The notes under the pieces are model-generated. The model saw only the letters and a program-made list of their open reading frames with translations. It had not been told where the DNA came from and searched no databases. A DNA stretch of 64,000 nt, taken from an uncultured Actinomycetes bacterium. GTDB lineage: Bacteria > Actinomycetota > Thermoleophilia > Solirubrobacterales > Solirubrobacteraceae. Shown piece after piece: positions 15,283-24,246 of the stretch. Location: contig CALAQT010000321.1 in the NCBI GenBank assembly GCA_937888775.1, positions 15,212 through 79,211 on the forward strand. Direction: 5' to 3'. How positions within the stretch are numbered: the first letter of the stretch is position 1; every line of letters begins with the position of its first letter. A program made the position numbers and the translations under genes.

Positions 15283-16265
15283 AGTCGCTTGACCGCAAGC
15301 TCGCCGACCTGCACGCGCGTCCGAGTGCCAGCGGCGCATTCATCCTCGCCGACGCAAAGGATGCGGACATGGCCTTCGGGCTGGCAGCGCCGGGCACCGA
15401 TCTGATCACCGGTCGGCGGCGCTCGCTGGCCGACTACCGTGACCAGATTCGCGAGGTCGTTTCGCAGGGGTTGGTCGACATCATGCTGATGAGCGTCAGC
15501 AGCAGCGAATTGCTGGTCGTCGAAGAGCAGCTGTTCGATGTCTCTACGGTCACCCCGGCCGTGCGCGCAAACGACACCACGGACATCCATATGCTCGCCG
15601 GCGCGAACTATCCCCGGCAACCGTCGCGGCCATTTCGCAGCGCCTCCGTCCGCCAGATCAAACAGCGTGCGGGAGTTGACCTTGGCCTTTACTCGATCAC
15701 TCCAGCCAACGACGCCGAGGTCGACGTCGCCGCGCTGCACGCATATCGCGACTTTCGCACCGAGGCCGAGCAGGAGGGCCTTCGACACTTCCTGGAGCTG
15801 TTTGCACCGAACGTGGCGCCGCAGGCGCCCGAGGATCCGGGCCGGTTTCTGAACGATTTCGTCGCGCGAACCCTCGCCGGCGTTCCGAAGGCGGACCGGC
15901 CGTTGTTCCTGAAACTGCCCTACAGCGGCGCGCAAGCGATGCAGGCGCTGGCGTCTTATGACCCACACCTGGTCCCCGGAATCCTGGGCGGCGCGTCGGG
16001 CACGACCTACGATGCATTCTTCCTGCTCGAGCACGCGCGTCGCAACGGGGCGCGAGCGGCGCTGTTCGGGCGCAAGATCAAGGACAGCGAGCACCCGCTC
16101 ACGTTCGTGCAGTATCTGCGCTTGATCGCCGACGGAAACGTGGATGCCGCCGACGCCTGCCGCGCATACCATGCCGATCTGGGCAGGCTGGGCATCGCGC
16201 CCTACCGGCCGCTTGAGCAGGATCTGCAGCTGACCGAGGCGAGCGCCGCCTTTGACCCGCAATGA
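15279..16265 (+). CDS. Class I aldolase-like (beta/alpha)8 protein
   Basis: The 328-residue protein begins at a GTG overlapping the kinase stop. FILADAKDADMAFGLAAPG, LFLKLPYSGAQAM (a Lys on a core strand, candidate Schiff base) and VPGILGGASGTTYDAFF suit a class I aldolase of the LacD/DeoC/YihT superfamily. FGRKIKDSEHPLTFVQYLRL is a further conserved block. Such enzymes split ketose phosphates to triose products. Pairing with a PfkB kinase supports this. The exact substrate is not readable, and the identification rests on fold-type motifs plus context. Confidence 0.6.
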   Translation: MKSLDRKLADLHARPSASGAFILADAKDADMAFGLAAPGTDLITGRRRSLADYRDQIREVVSQGLVDIMLMSVSSSELLVVEEQLFDVSTVTPAVRANDTTDIHMLAGANYPRQPSRPFRSASVRQIKQRAGVDLGLYSITPANDAEVDVAALHAYRDFRTEAEQEGLRHFLELFAPNVAPQAPEDPGRFLNDFVARTLAGVPKADRPLFLKLPYSGAQAMQALASYDPHLVPGILGGASGTTYDAFFLLEHARRNGARAALFGRKIKDSEHPLTFVQYLRLIADGNVDAADACRAYHADLGRLGIAPYRPLEQDLQLTEASAAFDPQ

Positions 16266-16292
16266 GACCATCACCGAAGGGACGGGAGACCG

Positions 16293-17477
16293 ATGAGCAG
16301 CGTGCAGCCGATCGCCGATGAGATGGACCTGACACCGCGGCCCGAGCACCGCTTCACCTTCGGGCTGTGGACGGTCGGCAACCCCGGCCGGGACCCGTTC
16401 GGCGAGCCGACCCGGCCGCCGCTGGACCCGGTCACCTCTGTCGAACGCCTTGCCGAGCTTGGCGCGTATGGCGTCAGCATGCACGACAACGATCTCGTTC
16501 CCTACGGCAGCTCTGCAGCCGAGCGCGATCGGATCGTGACGCGCTTCGCCGACGCGCTGCAGCGGACGGGGATGCGCGTGACGATGGCGACGACCAACCT
16601 CTTCACCCATCCCGCGTTCAAGGACGGAGCGTTCACCTCCAACGACCGGGCCGTCCGGCGCGCCGCGATTGCCAAGGCGATGCGGGGCATCGACCTCGGC
16701 GCCGAATTGGGCGCTTCAATGTACGTCTTCTGGGGCGGGCGCGAGGGCGCGGAGAGTGCGGCCACCAAGCGCGTCGCCGACGCGCTCGAGCGCTACCGAG
16801 AGGCGATCGACTTCCTCTGTGGCTACGTGCGCGAGCAGGGCTATGAGATGCGCTTCGCGATCGAGCCCAAGCCCAACGAGCCGCGCGGCGACATCTTCCT
16901 GCCGACGGTCGGACACGCGCTTCACTTCATCAGCATGCTGGATGAGCCCGAGATGGTGGGCGTCAATCCGGAGGTCGCGCACGAGACGATGGCCGGGCTC
17001 AGCTTCGTCCACGGCGTCTCGCAGGCGCTGTGGGCGGGGAAGCTGTTCCACATCGATCTGAACAGCCAGCGCATCGGCCGCTACGACCAGGACTTCCGCT
17101 TTGGCGCGGAGGACCTCAAGGAGGCCTTCCTGCTCGTCCATCTGCTCGAGACCAGCGGCTACGACGGCGTGCGCCACTTCGACGCTCACGCCTACCGCAA
17201 CGAGGACTCAGCCGGGGTGTGGGACTTCGCCTCCGGCTGCATGCGGACATACCTGGCACTTGCCGCCAAGTCGCGGCGATTCCTCAGCTCGGAGGCGATT
17301 CGGGCGGCGCGCGAGGCTGCCCGCGTGGACGAGCTGGCCGAGCCCAGCGTCGGGCCGTACTCCACGCAAGGCGCCGCCGCTTTGCTCGGGGAGGCTCAGG
17401 ACCTCGACGCGCTCGCTGCACACGGCTACGCCAACGAACGCCTCGACCAACTGGTGGTCGAGCTGCTGCTCGGCTGA
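16293..17477 (+). CDS. xylA: Xylose isomerase
   Basis: The 394-residue TIM-barrel aldose-ketose isomerase is of the actinobacterial short type. [17 protein letters not shown], then [11 protein letters not shown] with H64 and D67 (equivalents of Streptomyces His54/Asp57), then [14 protein letters not shown] with the metal-binding Glu and Lys are all present. [11 protein letters not shown] carries the C-terminal metal-site residues. It converts D-xylose to D-xylulose (and D-glucose to D-fructose) with two divalent metals in the cytosol. GAAGGGACGGGAG precedes ATG 16293. No xylulokinase (xylB) follows; instead a PfkB kinase and an aldolase precede it. Confidence 0.95.
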   Translation: MSSVQPIADEMDLTPRPEHRFTFGLWTVGNPGRDPFGEPTRPPLDPVTSVERLAELGAYGVSMHDNDLVPYGSSAAERDRIVTRFADALQRTGMRVTMATTNLFTHPAFKDGAFTSNDRAVRRAAIAKAMRGIDLGAELGASMYVFWGGREGAESAATKRVADALERYREAIDFLCGYVREQGYEMRFAIEPKPNEPRGDIFLPTVGHALHFISMLDEPEMVGVNPEVAHETMAGLSFVHGVSQALWAGKLFHIDLNSQRIGRYDQDFRFGAEDLKEAFLLVHLLETSGYDGVRHFDAHAYRNEDSAGVWDFASGCMRTYLALAAKSRRFLSSEAIRAAREAARVDELAEPSVGPYSTQGAAALLGEAQDLDALAAHGYANERLDQLVVELLLG

Positions 17478-17527
17478 CTGCTGCGCTATTCGTCGGTGCG
17501 GGCCGTAAGTAGCGCGCGTCATGGCGC

Positions 17528-17701
17528 TCAAGCTGGGCGGACGTCGATCGTGAACTCGATGCCGAGCTGTGAAGCGATCCGCATGACAGTGTCGATGCTT
17601 GGGCCGACCTCGCCAAGCCCCGGCGCGCCGTTGCGCACCCCCCGAGCGCTCGCCAGCCAGCGCGGTATGCGTATTGGATCGGCGATCTGGGAGCACACGG
17701 G
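17528..17701 (-). pseudogene. C-terminal fragment of an XRE-type HTH protein
   Basis: The minus frame ends LGEVGPSIDTVMRIASQLG then IEFTIDVRPA, the usual end of XRE/antitoxin-type helix-turn-helix proteins (PSxDTLxRIAxALG). The recognition helices that should precede it are replaced by unrelated sequence and the frame opens directly beside the PBP stop at 17702. It is probably a decayed regulator or antitoxin. Confidence 0.45.
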
Positions 17702-19390
17702 TTAGTTGTGGCGCAGGGCGGCCTGCAGGACTTGCCTGGCGATCGGAGCCGCGGTTGCGCCGCCGAACCCAGCGCCGACAAGCATTACCGCGACGGCGAT
17801 CTGCGGGTGTTGAGCCGGCGCGAAGGCCACGAACCACGCGTCGGAGTCCTTGGGGTTGGTCGAGTTCGGGCGCAGTTCGGCGGTGCCCGTCTTGCCGGCG
17901 ACCTCAACGCCGGGGATGGCGGCCGCGGTGCCCGTGCCCGAGCGCACCACGTCTAGCATCATTGAACGCACCTCATGCGCGACATTGGTTGAGAGAACCT
18001 TTTCGGAGACGACCGGATCGATGGTGGTGATACGTGGCTGAACGCGGCGGCCGTCCAGCGCGATCGTCGCGCCGACGCTGGCCATCTCCAGCGGCGTGGC
18101 GAGATCGCGATCCTGGCCGATCGCTGCGGCGCCGACGGCGAGACTGTCACGCAGCTGGGACGGCGGCGAGATCGTGCTCGGCTTGGCGGCGGGAATCTTG
18201 GGCTGCTGATCGAACCCAAACGCGCGCGCCATCCCAACCAGGCGCCGGGCGCCGATCTTGGCGCCGAGCGGCGCGAACACCGAATTGCACGACACGGTGA
18301 ACGCCTCGGTCAACGAACCACCGCACGCCTCCCCGGACGCGTTTGAAAGCTTGACCCCTGACAGCGTCGCGTAGGTGAGAACCGGATAGTTCGTGGAGGG
18401 CGTTGCGATTCCGTTCTCCAGCGCGGCGGAGACCGTGATGATCTTAAACGTGGACCCTGGCGGCTGGGGCGCGGACACCGCGAGCCCGACGAGCGCCTCC
18501 ACGGCACCGTCGCGGGGGCGGATCACGGCTACGCCCCCGAGCTGCTGACCCAGCGCCGCCGCCGCCTGCGCCATCAACCCGGGACTGATCGTCGTGGGAA
18601 GCGAGCGGGCCGGGACCGCGGGAGAGCTCGCGATCACACGCGTACCGAACAGCAGCCGCTGGGAGGCACGGCCGCTCAGCCGGCTGTCGTAGATGCGCTC
18701 CAAGCCGGTCGGCTTGGGACCCGCCTGCCCGCCGATCGAGGCGCCAAGCGTCGTTGCGTCCAGGCGCGTGCCATCCGCCGCGAGGATCGCCGCCCGCTGC
18801 GGCTGGGGCCCGGAGCGCCTGTGCACCGCCTCGCCCCGCCGCAGACCAGGCAGCCGCAGCGAGGGGTCCCAGTCCACCCCCGCACCACTCCCGGTTCCCG
18901 AGACCGGCAGCGCGATCGTGCCGCGCAGCGTCCCGAAGTCCACCGTGCCGAAATCCACACCGACAGCGATCACGCCGCCACGCTCGGCCCGGACCGTAGC
19001 GATCCGCACCGCGCGCACACCGGCTGCCCGGTCTGCGGTGCGATAAGCCGCCGCGAACCGCGCCTGGGGATACGCCGCCCGCGCACGCGGCGTCAGCGCC
19101 CGCCACATCACCACCAGCTCACCACGCGCCCACCCCGTCACGAAGCGCTCCGCGGCGGCGCGCCCGCCATCACTATTGGCGGGCGAACGCCACACCAGCA
19201 CGCCCCCCGCTACCGCAGCCAACACGACCAGCACGCCGAGCACGCGCGCAACGCCGCCTGAGCCGAAGCCACCGCCGACCGGCCGCCGGCGCCCTCCACG
19301 CCGTCGTCGAGAGCCCGATCGGCCGCCGCCAAGCAGCACCGATCCCGCCCGCGGTCCGGGCGCCAGAGAACGAGAATCACGACGAGCCAT
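17702..19390 (-). CDS. Penicillin-binding protein transpeptidase (class B-like)
   Basis: The 562-residue membrane-anchored D,D-transpeptidase cross-links peptidoglycan outside the membrane. A basic Gly/Arg-rich cytoplasmic tail is followed by one TM helix (VLGVLVVLAAVAGGVLVW, about 50-67). Next comes an NTF2-like MecA_N-type domain (about 75-190), a dimerisation segment, and the transpeptidase domain. The latter has STFK (S313 nucleophile), SCNS (SxN) and KTGTAEL (K500). ATG 19390 follows an AAAGGATGG. It is monocistronic as far as seen and ends next to a broken HTH gene. Family assignment is firm; the cell-cycle role is unknown. Confidence 0.92.
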   Translation of the reverse strand: MARRDSRSLAPGPRAGSVLLGGGRSGSRRRRGGRRRPVGGGFGSGGVARVLGVLVVLAAVAGGVLVWRSPANSDGGRAAAERFVTGWARGELVVMWRALTPRARAAYPQARFAAAYRTADRAAGVRAVRIATVRAERGGVIAVGVDFGTVDFGTLRGTIALPVSGTGSGAGVDWDPSLRLPGLRRGEAVHRRSGPQPQRAAILAADGTRLDATTLGASIGGQAGPKPTGLERIYDSRLSGRASQRLLFGTRVIASSPAVPARSLPTTISPGLMAQAAAALGQQLGGVAVIRPRDGAVEALVGLAVSAPQPPGSTFKIITVSAALENGIATPSTNYPVLTYATLSGVKLSNASGEACGGSLTEAFTVSCNSVFAPLGAKIGARRLVGMARAFGFDQQPKIPAAKPSTISPPSQLRDSLAVGAAAIGQDRDLATPLEMASVGATIALDGRRVQPRITTIDPVVSEKVLSTNVAHEVRSMMLDVVRSGTGTAAAIPGVEVAGKTGTAELRPNSTNPKDSDAWFVAFAPAQHPQIAVAVMLVGAGFGGATAAPIARQVLQAALRHN

Positions 19391-19593
19391 TGGCCATCCT
19401 TTCTACCCCACCTACCCGACAGGACGTCCCCAGCCCCACGCCGCTCAGGCGTTCCCGCCCTCCCCGTTGCCCAGGAAGTCCTCCAGACTTGACCTGGTCA
19501 GAGCCGCAACAGCAACAAGCCAAGCGGAGCCAGCGCTACATCCAACCCGTCCCCAGATAGCGTGCCTACACCAACCAGAAGGGAGTAGCCCCC

Positions 19594-20279
19594 GTGAGCT
19601 TTCAGACCCTGCTGTACGACACCGATGGTCCGATCGCAACGATCACGCTCAACCGCCCCGACCAGCTCAACACGATCCTCCCGCCGATGCCCGACGAGTT
19701 CGACGCCGCCGTGCGCGAAGCGACGCTCGACCGCCAAGTCAAGGTCATCGTCCTGCGCGGCGCCGGACGGGCGTTCTGCGCCGGCTATGACTTCGGCGGC
19801 GGCTTTCACCACTGGGAAACCCCGTACTCCCGCATTTGGGGCTGCTACCTGTCAGGCATGTGGGTATACCGTCTCGGCCTCACCAAGGCCAAGGAGCACG
19901 CCCTGACCGGAAAACCACTCTCCGACCGCCAGGCCGCCGACATCGAGCTCATCAACACCGCGGTCCCGTTCGACCAGCTCGAAACCGAGGTCGCCAGGCA
20001 AGCCGAGCACCTCGCAAGCATCCCGATGTCCCAGCTCGCCGCGATGAAACTGATCGTCAACCAGGCCTACGAGCACATGGGGCTCCACTCAACCCAGACC
20101 CTCGGCCCAATCCTCGACGGCCTGATGCGAAACACACCCGACGCCCACGCCTTCATCGACAAGGCAACCAAAGAGGGCATCGAGCCGCCACCAACGAGCG
20201 CGACGCGCTCTTCGACGACTACAGCATGGCAAGCGCCGGCCGCCGACCCGACCCGCGTCACGTCATCGAGCTGGACTGA
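19594..20279 (+). pseudogene. Enoyl-CoA hydratase/isomerase (crotonase) with internal deletion and frameshift
   Basis: The 5' part encodes a crotonase start (PIATITLNRPDQLNTI, VKVIVLRGAGRAFCAGYDF). It jumps after GGGFHHWE directly to TPYSRIWGCYLSGMW. About 80 residues that normally lie between, including the oxyanion-hole Gly-Gly motif, are missing in frame. Homology resumes (LTGKPLSDRQAADIELIN, MKLIVNQAYEHMG, ILDGLMRNTPDA). Near 20190 it shifts frame: the proper end NERDALFDDYSMASAG...HVIELD is in another frame ending at 20279, while the original frame runs to 20388. Without the oxyanion hole it cannot be a working hydratase. GTG 19594 has GAAGGGAG upstream. Confidence 0.8.
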
Positions 20280-20415
20280 CCGACCGACCGTGCTACACGG
20301 CTCCGACCACGCAAACGAGCCCTCCGCCGTCTCACTCAGACGGTTCGGGCGCAAACTGCAATGCTGCTCGGCGGGTGAGGAGCGTTAAGTTCGTCAAACC
20401 GTAAAGGAGCAAGCG

Positions 20416-20862
20416 ATGACGGGGAAGGCTGACTTCACACAGGATGAGTGGGAACTCGTGCTCGAGGGACCGCCCAGCGCGGGCATGATCGTCGTCACCG
20501 CCCAGCGTGGCGGCTCGATCCGGGAGACGCTTGCGATCGCAAAGGCGTACGTCGAGGCGCGCCAGCAACATGGCGAGAGCGAACTGCTTGACGAGATCGT
20601 CGCGGCCAAGCCGGAAGTCGACCACACGCGCTACCACTCGGTCGAGGAGCTCAAGCAGCACGGCCTGCAGCATCTGCGAGACGCGGTCGAGTTGCTTGGC
20701 CGCAAGGCGACAGCGGGTGAGGTCGAGGATTATCGGCGCTTCGTGCTCACGCTGGCGGACAAGGTGGCTAACGCCCACAGGGAGGGCGCAGCGGCTGTCA
20801 GCGACGCCGAGCGCGCGGCGATCGACGAGATCTCAAGCAGTCTCGGCAACCCCGACCGCTAG
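20416..20862 (+). CDS. Conserved hypothetical helical protein
   Basis: At 148 residues it is mostly alpha-helical and charged, with FTQDEWELVLEGPPSAGMIV at the start and three amphipathic helices (IRETLAIAKAYVEARQQHG, SVEELKQHGLQHLRDAVELL, EVEDYRRFVLTLADKVANA). No signal peptide, TM or catalytic motif is visible. The layout loosely recalls TerB-like proteins, but I do not claim that. AAAGGAG precedes ATG 20416. It sits between the broken crotonase and a Usp gene. Confidence 0.65.
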   Translation: MTGKADFTQDEWELVLEGPPSAGMIVVTAQRGGSIRETLAIAKAYVEARQQHGESELLDEIVAAKPEVDHTRYHSVEELKQHGLQHLRDAVELLGRKATAGEVEDYRRFVLTLADKVANAHREGAAAVSDAERAAIDEISSSLGNPDR

Positions 20863-21100
20863 TCCACGTCCAAATACGCGACACAGCGCATCTGTTGGCG
20901 TACACGACACCCCCAAAGGGAGCCCAATTGGTCAACGCGGATCGTCTTTCAGCGCTGGGTCCGGGCGCGATCGCGTTCGCCGCGATGCCGCTACCCGGCC
21001 ATTTGAGCAGGAACGGTGCGACGGTCCGTACTGAGTACTGGAGCCCCGGCGCAGTTGGCCACGATGACCGCCTGCGACTGTCGCCCTACCGTCCCAGTCG
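20863..21100. other. Intergenic region before tandem Usp gene
   Basis: No homology-bearing frame or clear promoter was recognised. Confidence 0.4.
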
Positions 21101-22045
21101 ATGACTCCTGCCCCTTTCGCGCATATCCTCGTGGGCTACCTACCGACCGAGCAGGGCGCCGATGCGCGTGCGCTGGGGGTCGATCTCGCAGCGACGTGCG
21201 GCGCCGATCTGCTGCTCGCGAGCATCGTCTCCGCGGTCTGGATCGAGAACATCGGCGAGCAGACCGGTCCCGCCGTAATCCACAGCGGTGAGCGCGAACG
21301 CGCGGCATCGGCGCTGAAGGAGGCAGCCGGCGAGCTCGCGGGCGTGCCCGGAGTGGGCCATGTAGAGCGACTGCTGGAGGCATCGAGCTCGCCGTCCCGT
21401 GGGCTGCACGACACCGCTGTGTCCGAGCAGGCCGACCTGATCGTCGTCGGCTCCTCGCACCATGGGCCGCTCGGTCGGGTGCTGTTGGGCTCCGTCGGCG
21501 AACGGCTGCTCAGCGGCGCGCCGTGCGCGGTCGCGGTTGCCCCGCGCGGTCACGCCGCCTGCGAGCCGCGCCGCATCGGCGTGATCGCGGTCGCATTCGA
21601 CGGCTCGCCCGAGGCGCGAGTCGCGCTGCGCACCGCTCACGGTCTGGCGACCCGCACCGGCGCCTCTCTGAAGGCGCTAATGGTGGTCGAGCCGCCCGCC
21701 GCGATTCCGGGGCAGTTCGTGCCTCTGCTCGGCCTCGAGCCGCTCGTCATGATCGAGCGCGCCGAGGCGCTCCAGCGTCAAGAGCGGGCTGCGACAAACG
21801 CTCTTGACGCCGCCGTATATGCGCTCGACGACGGCGTCCCGATCGACCAGCAGGTGCTGTTCGGCATCGATCCCGCAGCCACAATCCTCGACGTTGCCGG
21901 CGCCGAAGTCGACCTGCTGGTGCTCGGATCGCGCGCCTACGGGCCGGTGCGGCGCGCGCTAGTCGGCAGCGTGTCCAGCGCCGTTGTCCGGCACGCGCCG
22001 TGCCCCGTGCTCATCGCGCCGCGCGTCGGCGAGAGCGCCGCCTGA
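21101..22045 (+). CDS. Tandem universal stress protein (two UspA domains)
   Basis: The 314-residue protein has two UspA domains (about 5-148 and 157-308). Each ends in the ATP-binding signature G-x2-G-x9-G-S: VVGSSHHGPLGRVLLGSV and VLGSRAYGPVRRALVGSV. Tandem Usp proteins in Actinobacteria bind ATP and are induced in hypoxia, stationary phase or dormancy; the precise role is unknown. ATG 21101 overlaps a short preceding frame without support. Several Usp genes in this window suggest a shared stress regulon. Confidence 0.92.
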   Translation: MTPAPFAHILVGYLPTEQGADARALGVDLAATCGADLLLASIVSAVWIENIGEQTGPAVIHSGERERAASALKEAAGELAGVPGVGHVERLLEASSSPSRGLHDTAVSEQADLIVVGSSHHGPLGRVLLGSVGERLLSGAPCAVAVAPRGHAACEPRRIGVIAVAFDGSPEARVALRTAHGLATRTGASLKALMVVEPPAAIPGQFVPLLGLEPLVMIERAEALQRQERAATNALDAAVYALDDGVPIDQQVLFGIDPAATILDVAGAEVDLLVLGSRAYGPVRRALVGSVSSAVVRHAPCPVLIAPRVGESAA

Positions 22046-22111
22046 CGTAACCCTCACGAGCCTTCTTACCCTCACTTCGCTCGATCGTGCTCGGTCGGTC
22101 CTCGGGCGCCC

Positions 22112-22615
22112 TCATAGCTTGTAGCCGATCTGACGCAGCAGCGCCTTGCGCGCCGCGAGATCCGATTCGGTCTCGACACCCAGCGGCGACCCTCCGTCCA
22201 CGACCCCGAGGATCCCACGTCCAGCCGTCGTCTCTCCGATGATCACCTGTACGGGATTGGCGGTGGCGCAGTAGATCCGGCAGACCTCTGGCACCAGCTT
22301 GACCTGGTTCAGCACGTTGACGGGGAAGCCCTCGCGCAGGAAGACGATGAACGAGTGGCCAGCCCCGATCGCAAGGGCGTTGCGGGTCGCCAGCTCGACG
22401 AGCTCCACGTCGTTACCGGACTGGCGGACGAGCCTCGGCCCCGAGGACTCGCAGAACGCGATCCCGAACCGCAACTGCGGGACCGCCCCGGCCAGAGCTT
22501 CGTGCAGATCTTCGATCGTCTTGATGAAGTGGGCCTGCCCGAGGATCAGATTCAGCTCCTCGGGCTTCTCAACCGATACCGCATGCAGCTCGATGTTGCC
22601 TGCGCGCTCCGCCAT
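22112..22615 (-). CDS. Adenosine-specific kinase family protein (PF04008)
   Basis: The 167-residue protein matches the small Adenosine_kin family: NLILGQAHFIKTIEDLHEAL, LRFGIAFCESSGPRLVR, HSFIVFLREGFPVNVLN, VKLVPEVCRIYCATANPVQV and GRGILGVVDG. A Pyrobaculum relative was reported to bind and phosphorylate adenosine; the bacterial role is unproven. ATG 22615 shares its A with the TGA of the upstream gene (TGATG), so the two are translationally coupled. Confidence 0.9.
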   Translation of the reverse strand: MAERAGNIELHAVSVEKPEELNLILGQAHFIKTIEDLHEALAGAVPQLRFGIAFCESSGPRLVRQSGNDVELVELATRNALAIGAGHSFIVFLREGFPVNVLNQVKLVPEVCRIYCATANPVQVIIGETTAGRGILGVVDGGSPLGVETESDLAARKALLRQIGYKL

Positions 22616-23028
22616 CAGGATTCCCACGCTCGATCGGACTGCGTTGCCTCGACGACCGTCACGGGAACCCCCAGCCGCTCGACACGGGCCGGCAAATCGA
22701 GCCTCAGCCAGTGCGAAACCCGGCGCGGCAGCGTCGAGACGATCACCTCGTCGAACGGCCAGCGCTTGAGCGCCGCCCGCACCGCGATGAAGGGGTCTGT
22801 GTCGCCCACCATCGCCTCGACGTGTCCTGCGGCGGCATCCTCGAGCAATGGCACGGCCAGCTCGATTACCTTCGCGGCCTCCTCGGTCTCGGGGTCCCAA
22901 TACGGGCGCGGCACCAGCAACACGAACGAGCACGGACCGTGTTTCGCACGTGTCCGCACCTGCTCTAAGAGCTTCGGCGTCGCCGCAGTACGGTGCGCCA
23001 CCACGAGGATCCGCGCCGGCGAGCTCAT
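22615..23028 (-). CDS. Usp-like nucleotide-binding (alpha-hydrolase fold) protein
   Basis: At 137 residues it has PARILVVAHRTAATPKLLEQV, a GPCSFVLLVPRPYW strand, VEAMVGDTDPFIAVRAAL and FDEVIVSTLPRRVSHWL. This is the HUP-domain pattern of Usp-related proteins, without the full G-x2-G-x9-G loop. The start at ATG 23028 (MSSPARIL) was preferred over an upstream start at 23073 that adds an Arg-rich stretch. It is coupled to the adenosine-kinase-family gene by a one-base overlap. Confidence 0.75.
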   Translation of the reverse strand: MSSPARILVVAHRTAATPKLLEQVRTRAKHGPCSFVLLVPRPYWDPETEEAAKVIELAVPLLEDAAAGHVEAMVGDTDPFIAVRAALKRWPFDEVIVSTLPRRVSHWLRLDLPARVERLGVPVTVVEATQSDRAWES

Positions 23029-23114
23029 CGTCAACGATGCTCCCAGTCGCACGGGGCGAGCGCATCGGCGCAACCCGCGACGGTCGATGAGGACAACTAC
23101 CGATCTAGAGGGCG

Positions 23115-23305
23115 GTCGTCAACGGGGTGCTGCTCTCCACCGGCATCCTCGGGGCCACGGTTATCCCGCACACGATCTACCTCCAGACCGCGGTCGGGGC
23201 TCGCTCGTCAACCGCCCGCTGACGATCGCCTTCAGCTGGCTGATCGCAGGGCTGATCATCTCCCTCAACCTTCTCCTGCTCGCGGTGACCCTCGGCTTGC
23301 CCTGA
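23115..23305 (+). pseudogene. Remnant of an Nramp (Mn/Fe) transporter
   Basis: One frame reads VNGVLLSTGILGATVIPH then TIYLQTAVGA, the conserved TM6 region of Nramp metal transporters (GxxGATVMPHxxYLHSA). About 80 bp later a different frame reads GSLVNRPLTIAFSWLIAG then LIISLNLLLLAVTLGLP, an Nramp C-terminal TM. Everything between TM6 and the last TM, and everything before TM6, is missing. It is a relic with internal deletion and frameshift. Confidence 0.6.
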
Positions 23306-23541
23306 GGACCGAAAACGTGATCGAGCGACGGCCCGGACGACCGCAGCGGAGCTCACAGCATCGAGTCCGCGGTCGGCGCCAGCAGTCGCGATTCTCACCG
23401 CGTGAAGCGAGTCGAGCGTGTCGTGCCGCGCCTCCCTCGGCACCCACTAGCCGACTCAGTACATCCCCCCGAGCCGGATCAGCGTCTGGTCCGATGCCAA
23501 GCGTCGCGCGGCGAGGTTAGATGGGCCAAGGAGGTAAACAG

Positions 23542-23751
23542 ATGGAGACAAAGCACACAGCCACAACGAGCAGCGCACATGCAGGCGACTGGGTCGAGGT
23601 GTCTGGTCTGCACGGTCAGCCGCCCCGACGCGGGCAGATCATCGAGTTGCTCGGCCGCGAAGGGCACGAGCACTACCGCGTCCGGTGGGACGAGCAGCAT
23701 GAGTCGCTGCTGTACCCCACCGACGGAGTGATCATCCACGCCAGCCACTAA
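23542..23751 (+). CDS. DUF1918 small protein
   Basis: This is a 69-residue SH3-like small protein: AGDWVEVSGLHGQPPRRGQI then IELLGREGHEHYRVRWDE and HESLLYPTDGVIIH. This is the DUF1918 pattern, widespread in Actinobacteria and often next to stress genes; the function is unknown. ATG 23542 was chosen because AAGGAGG lies 7 nt upstream; an earlier in-frame ATG at 23521 lacks a ribosome-binding site. Confidence 0.88.
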   Translation: METKHTATTSSAHAGDWVEVSGLHGQPPRRGQIIELLGREGHEHYRVRWDEQHESLLYPTDGVIIHASH

Positions 23752-23799
23752 AGACCAGGCCGCAGTATCGGCTCGACCATGACGACTTGCGATCCGGCA

Positions 23800-24246
23800 T
23801 CACTCCGCGGGAACCGGCTGGACGATTGCTGGCACGGCCACGACGGGGCATGGCGCGACGTGAAGCAGGCGCAGCGCCACACTCCCGAGTAGTAGCCCGG
23901 CGATCGGCGTGTGGCCGCGCGTGCCTATGACGATCAGATCGGCTGCCAATGCACGAGCGACGTTCGCGATCTCATGCGCGGGCTGGGGTCCTATGTGATT
24001 AACGATCCTAAGAGTGGCCTTGAACCCCTCCTTCGAGAGTTCCTCGACGGTCTGCTCGAGCCTCTCCTTGACGAGTTCCTCATCGGCGTGCACCGCCAGC
24101 CCGGTCTCGGTCGCGAACCTCTGCACGATGTGGACGACAACAAGCGAAGCTCCATGCTCGCGTAGGAGCGCCTTCGCAACGGGCAGCGCCCGGTTGGCGT
24201 TCTCTGAGCCGTCTGTTGCCCAAACGATTGTTTTGAACATAGCCAT
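23800..24246 (-). CDS. Universal stress protein (single UspA domain)
   Basis: The 148-residue protein begins KTIVWATDGSENANRALPVA and has HIGPQPAHEIANVARALAAD. The ATP-binding loop is VIGTRGHTPIAGLLLGSVALRLL, followed by APCPVVAVP. It is a cytosolic nucleotide-binding stress protein. ATG 24246 (or 24240) was chosen at the start of the conserved strand. Confidence 0.92.
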   Translation of the reverse strand: MAMFKTIVWATDGSENANRALPVAKALLREHGASLVVVHIVQRFATETGLAVHADEELVKERLEQTVEELSKEGFKATLRIVNHIGPQPAHEIANVARALAADLIVIGTRGHTPIAGLLLGSVALRLLHVAPCPVVAVPAIVQPVPAE

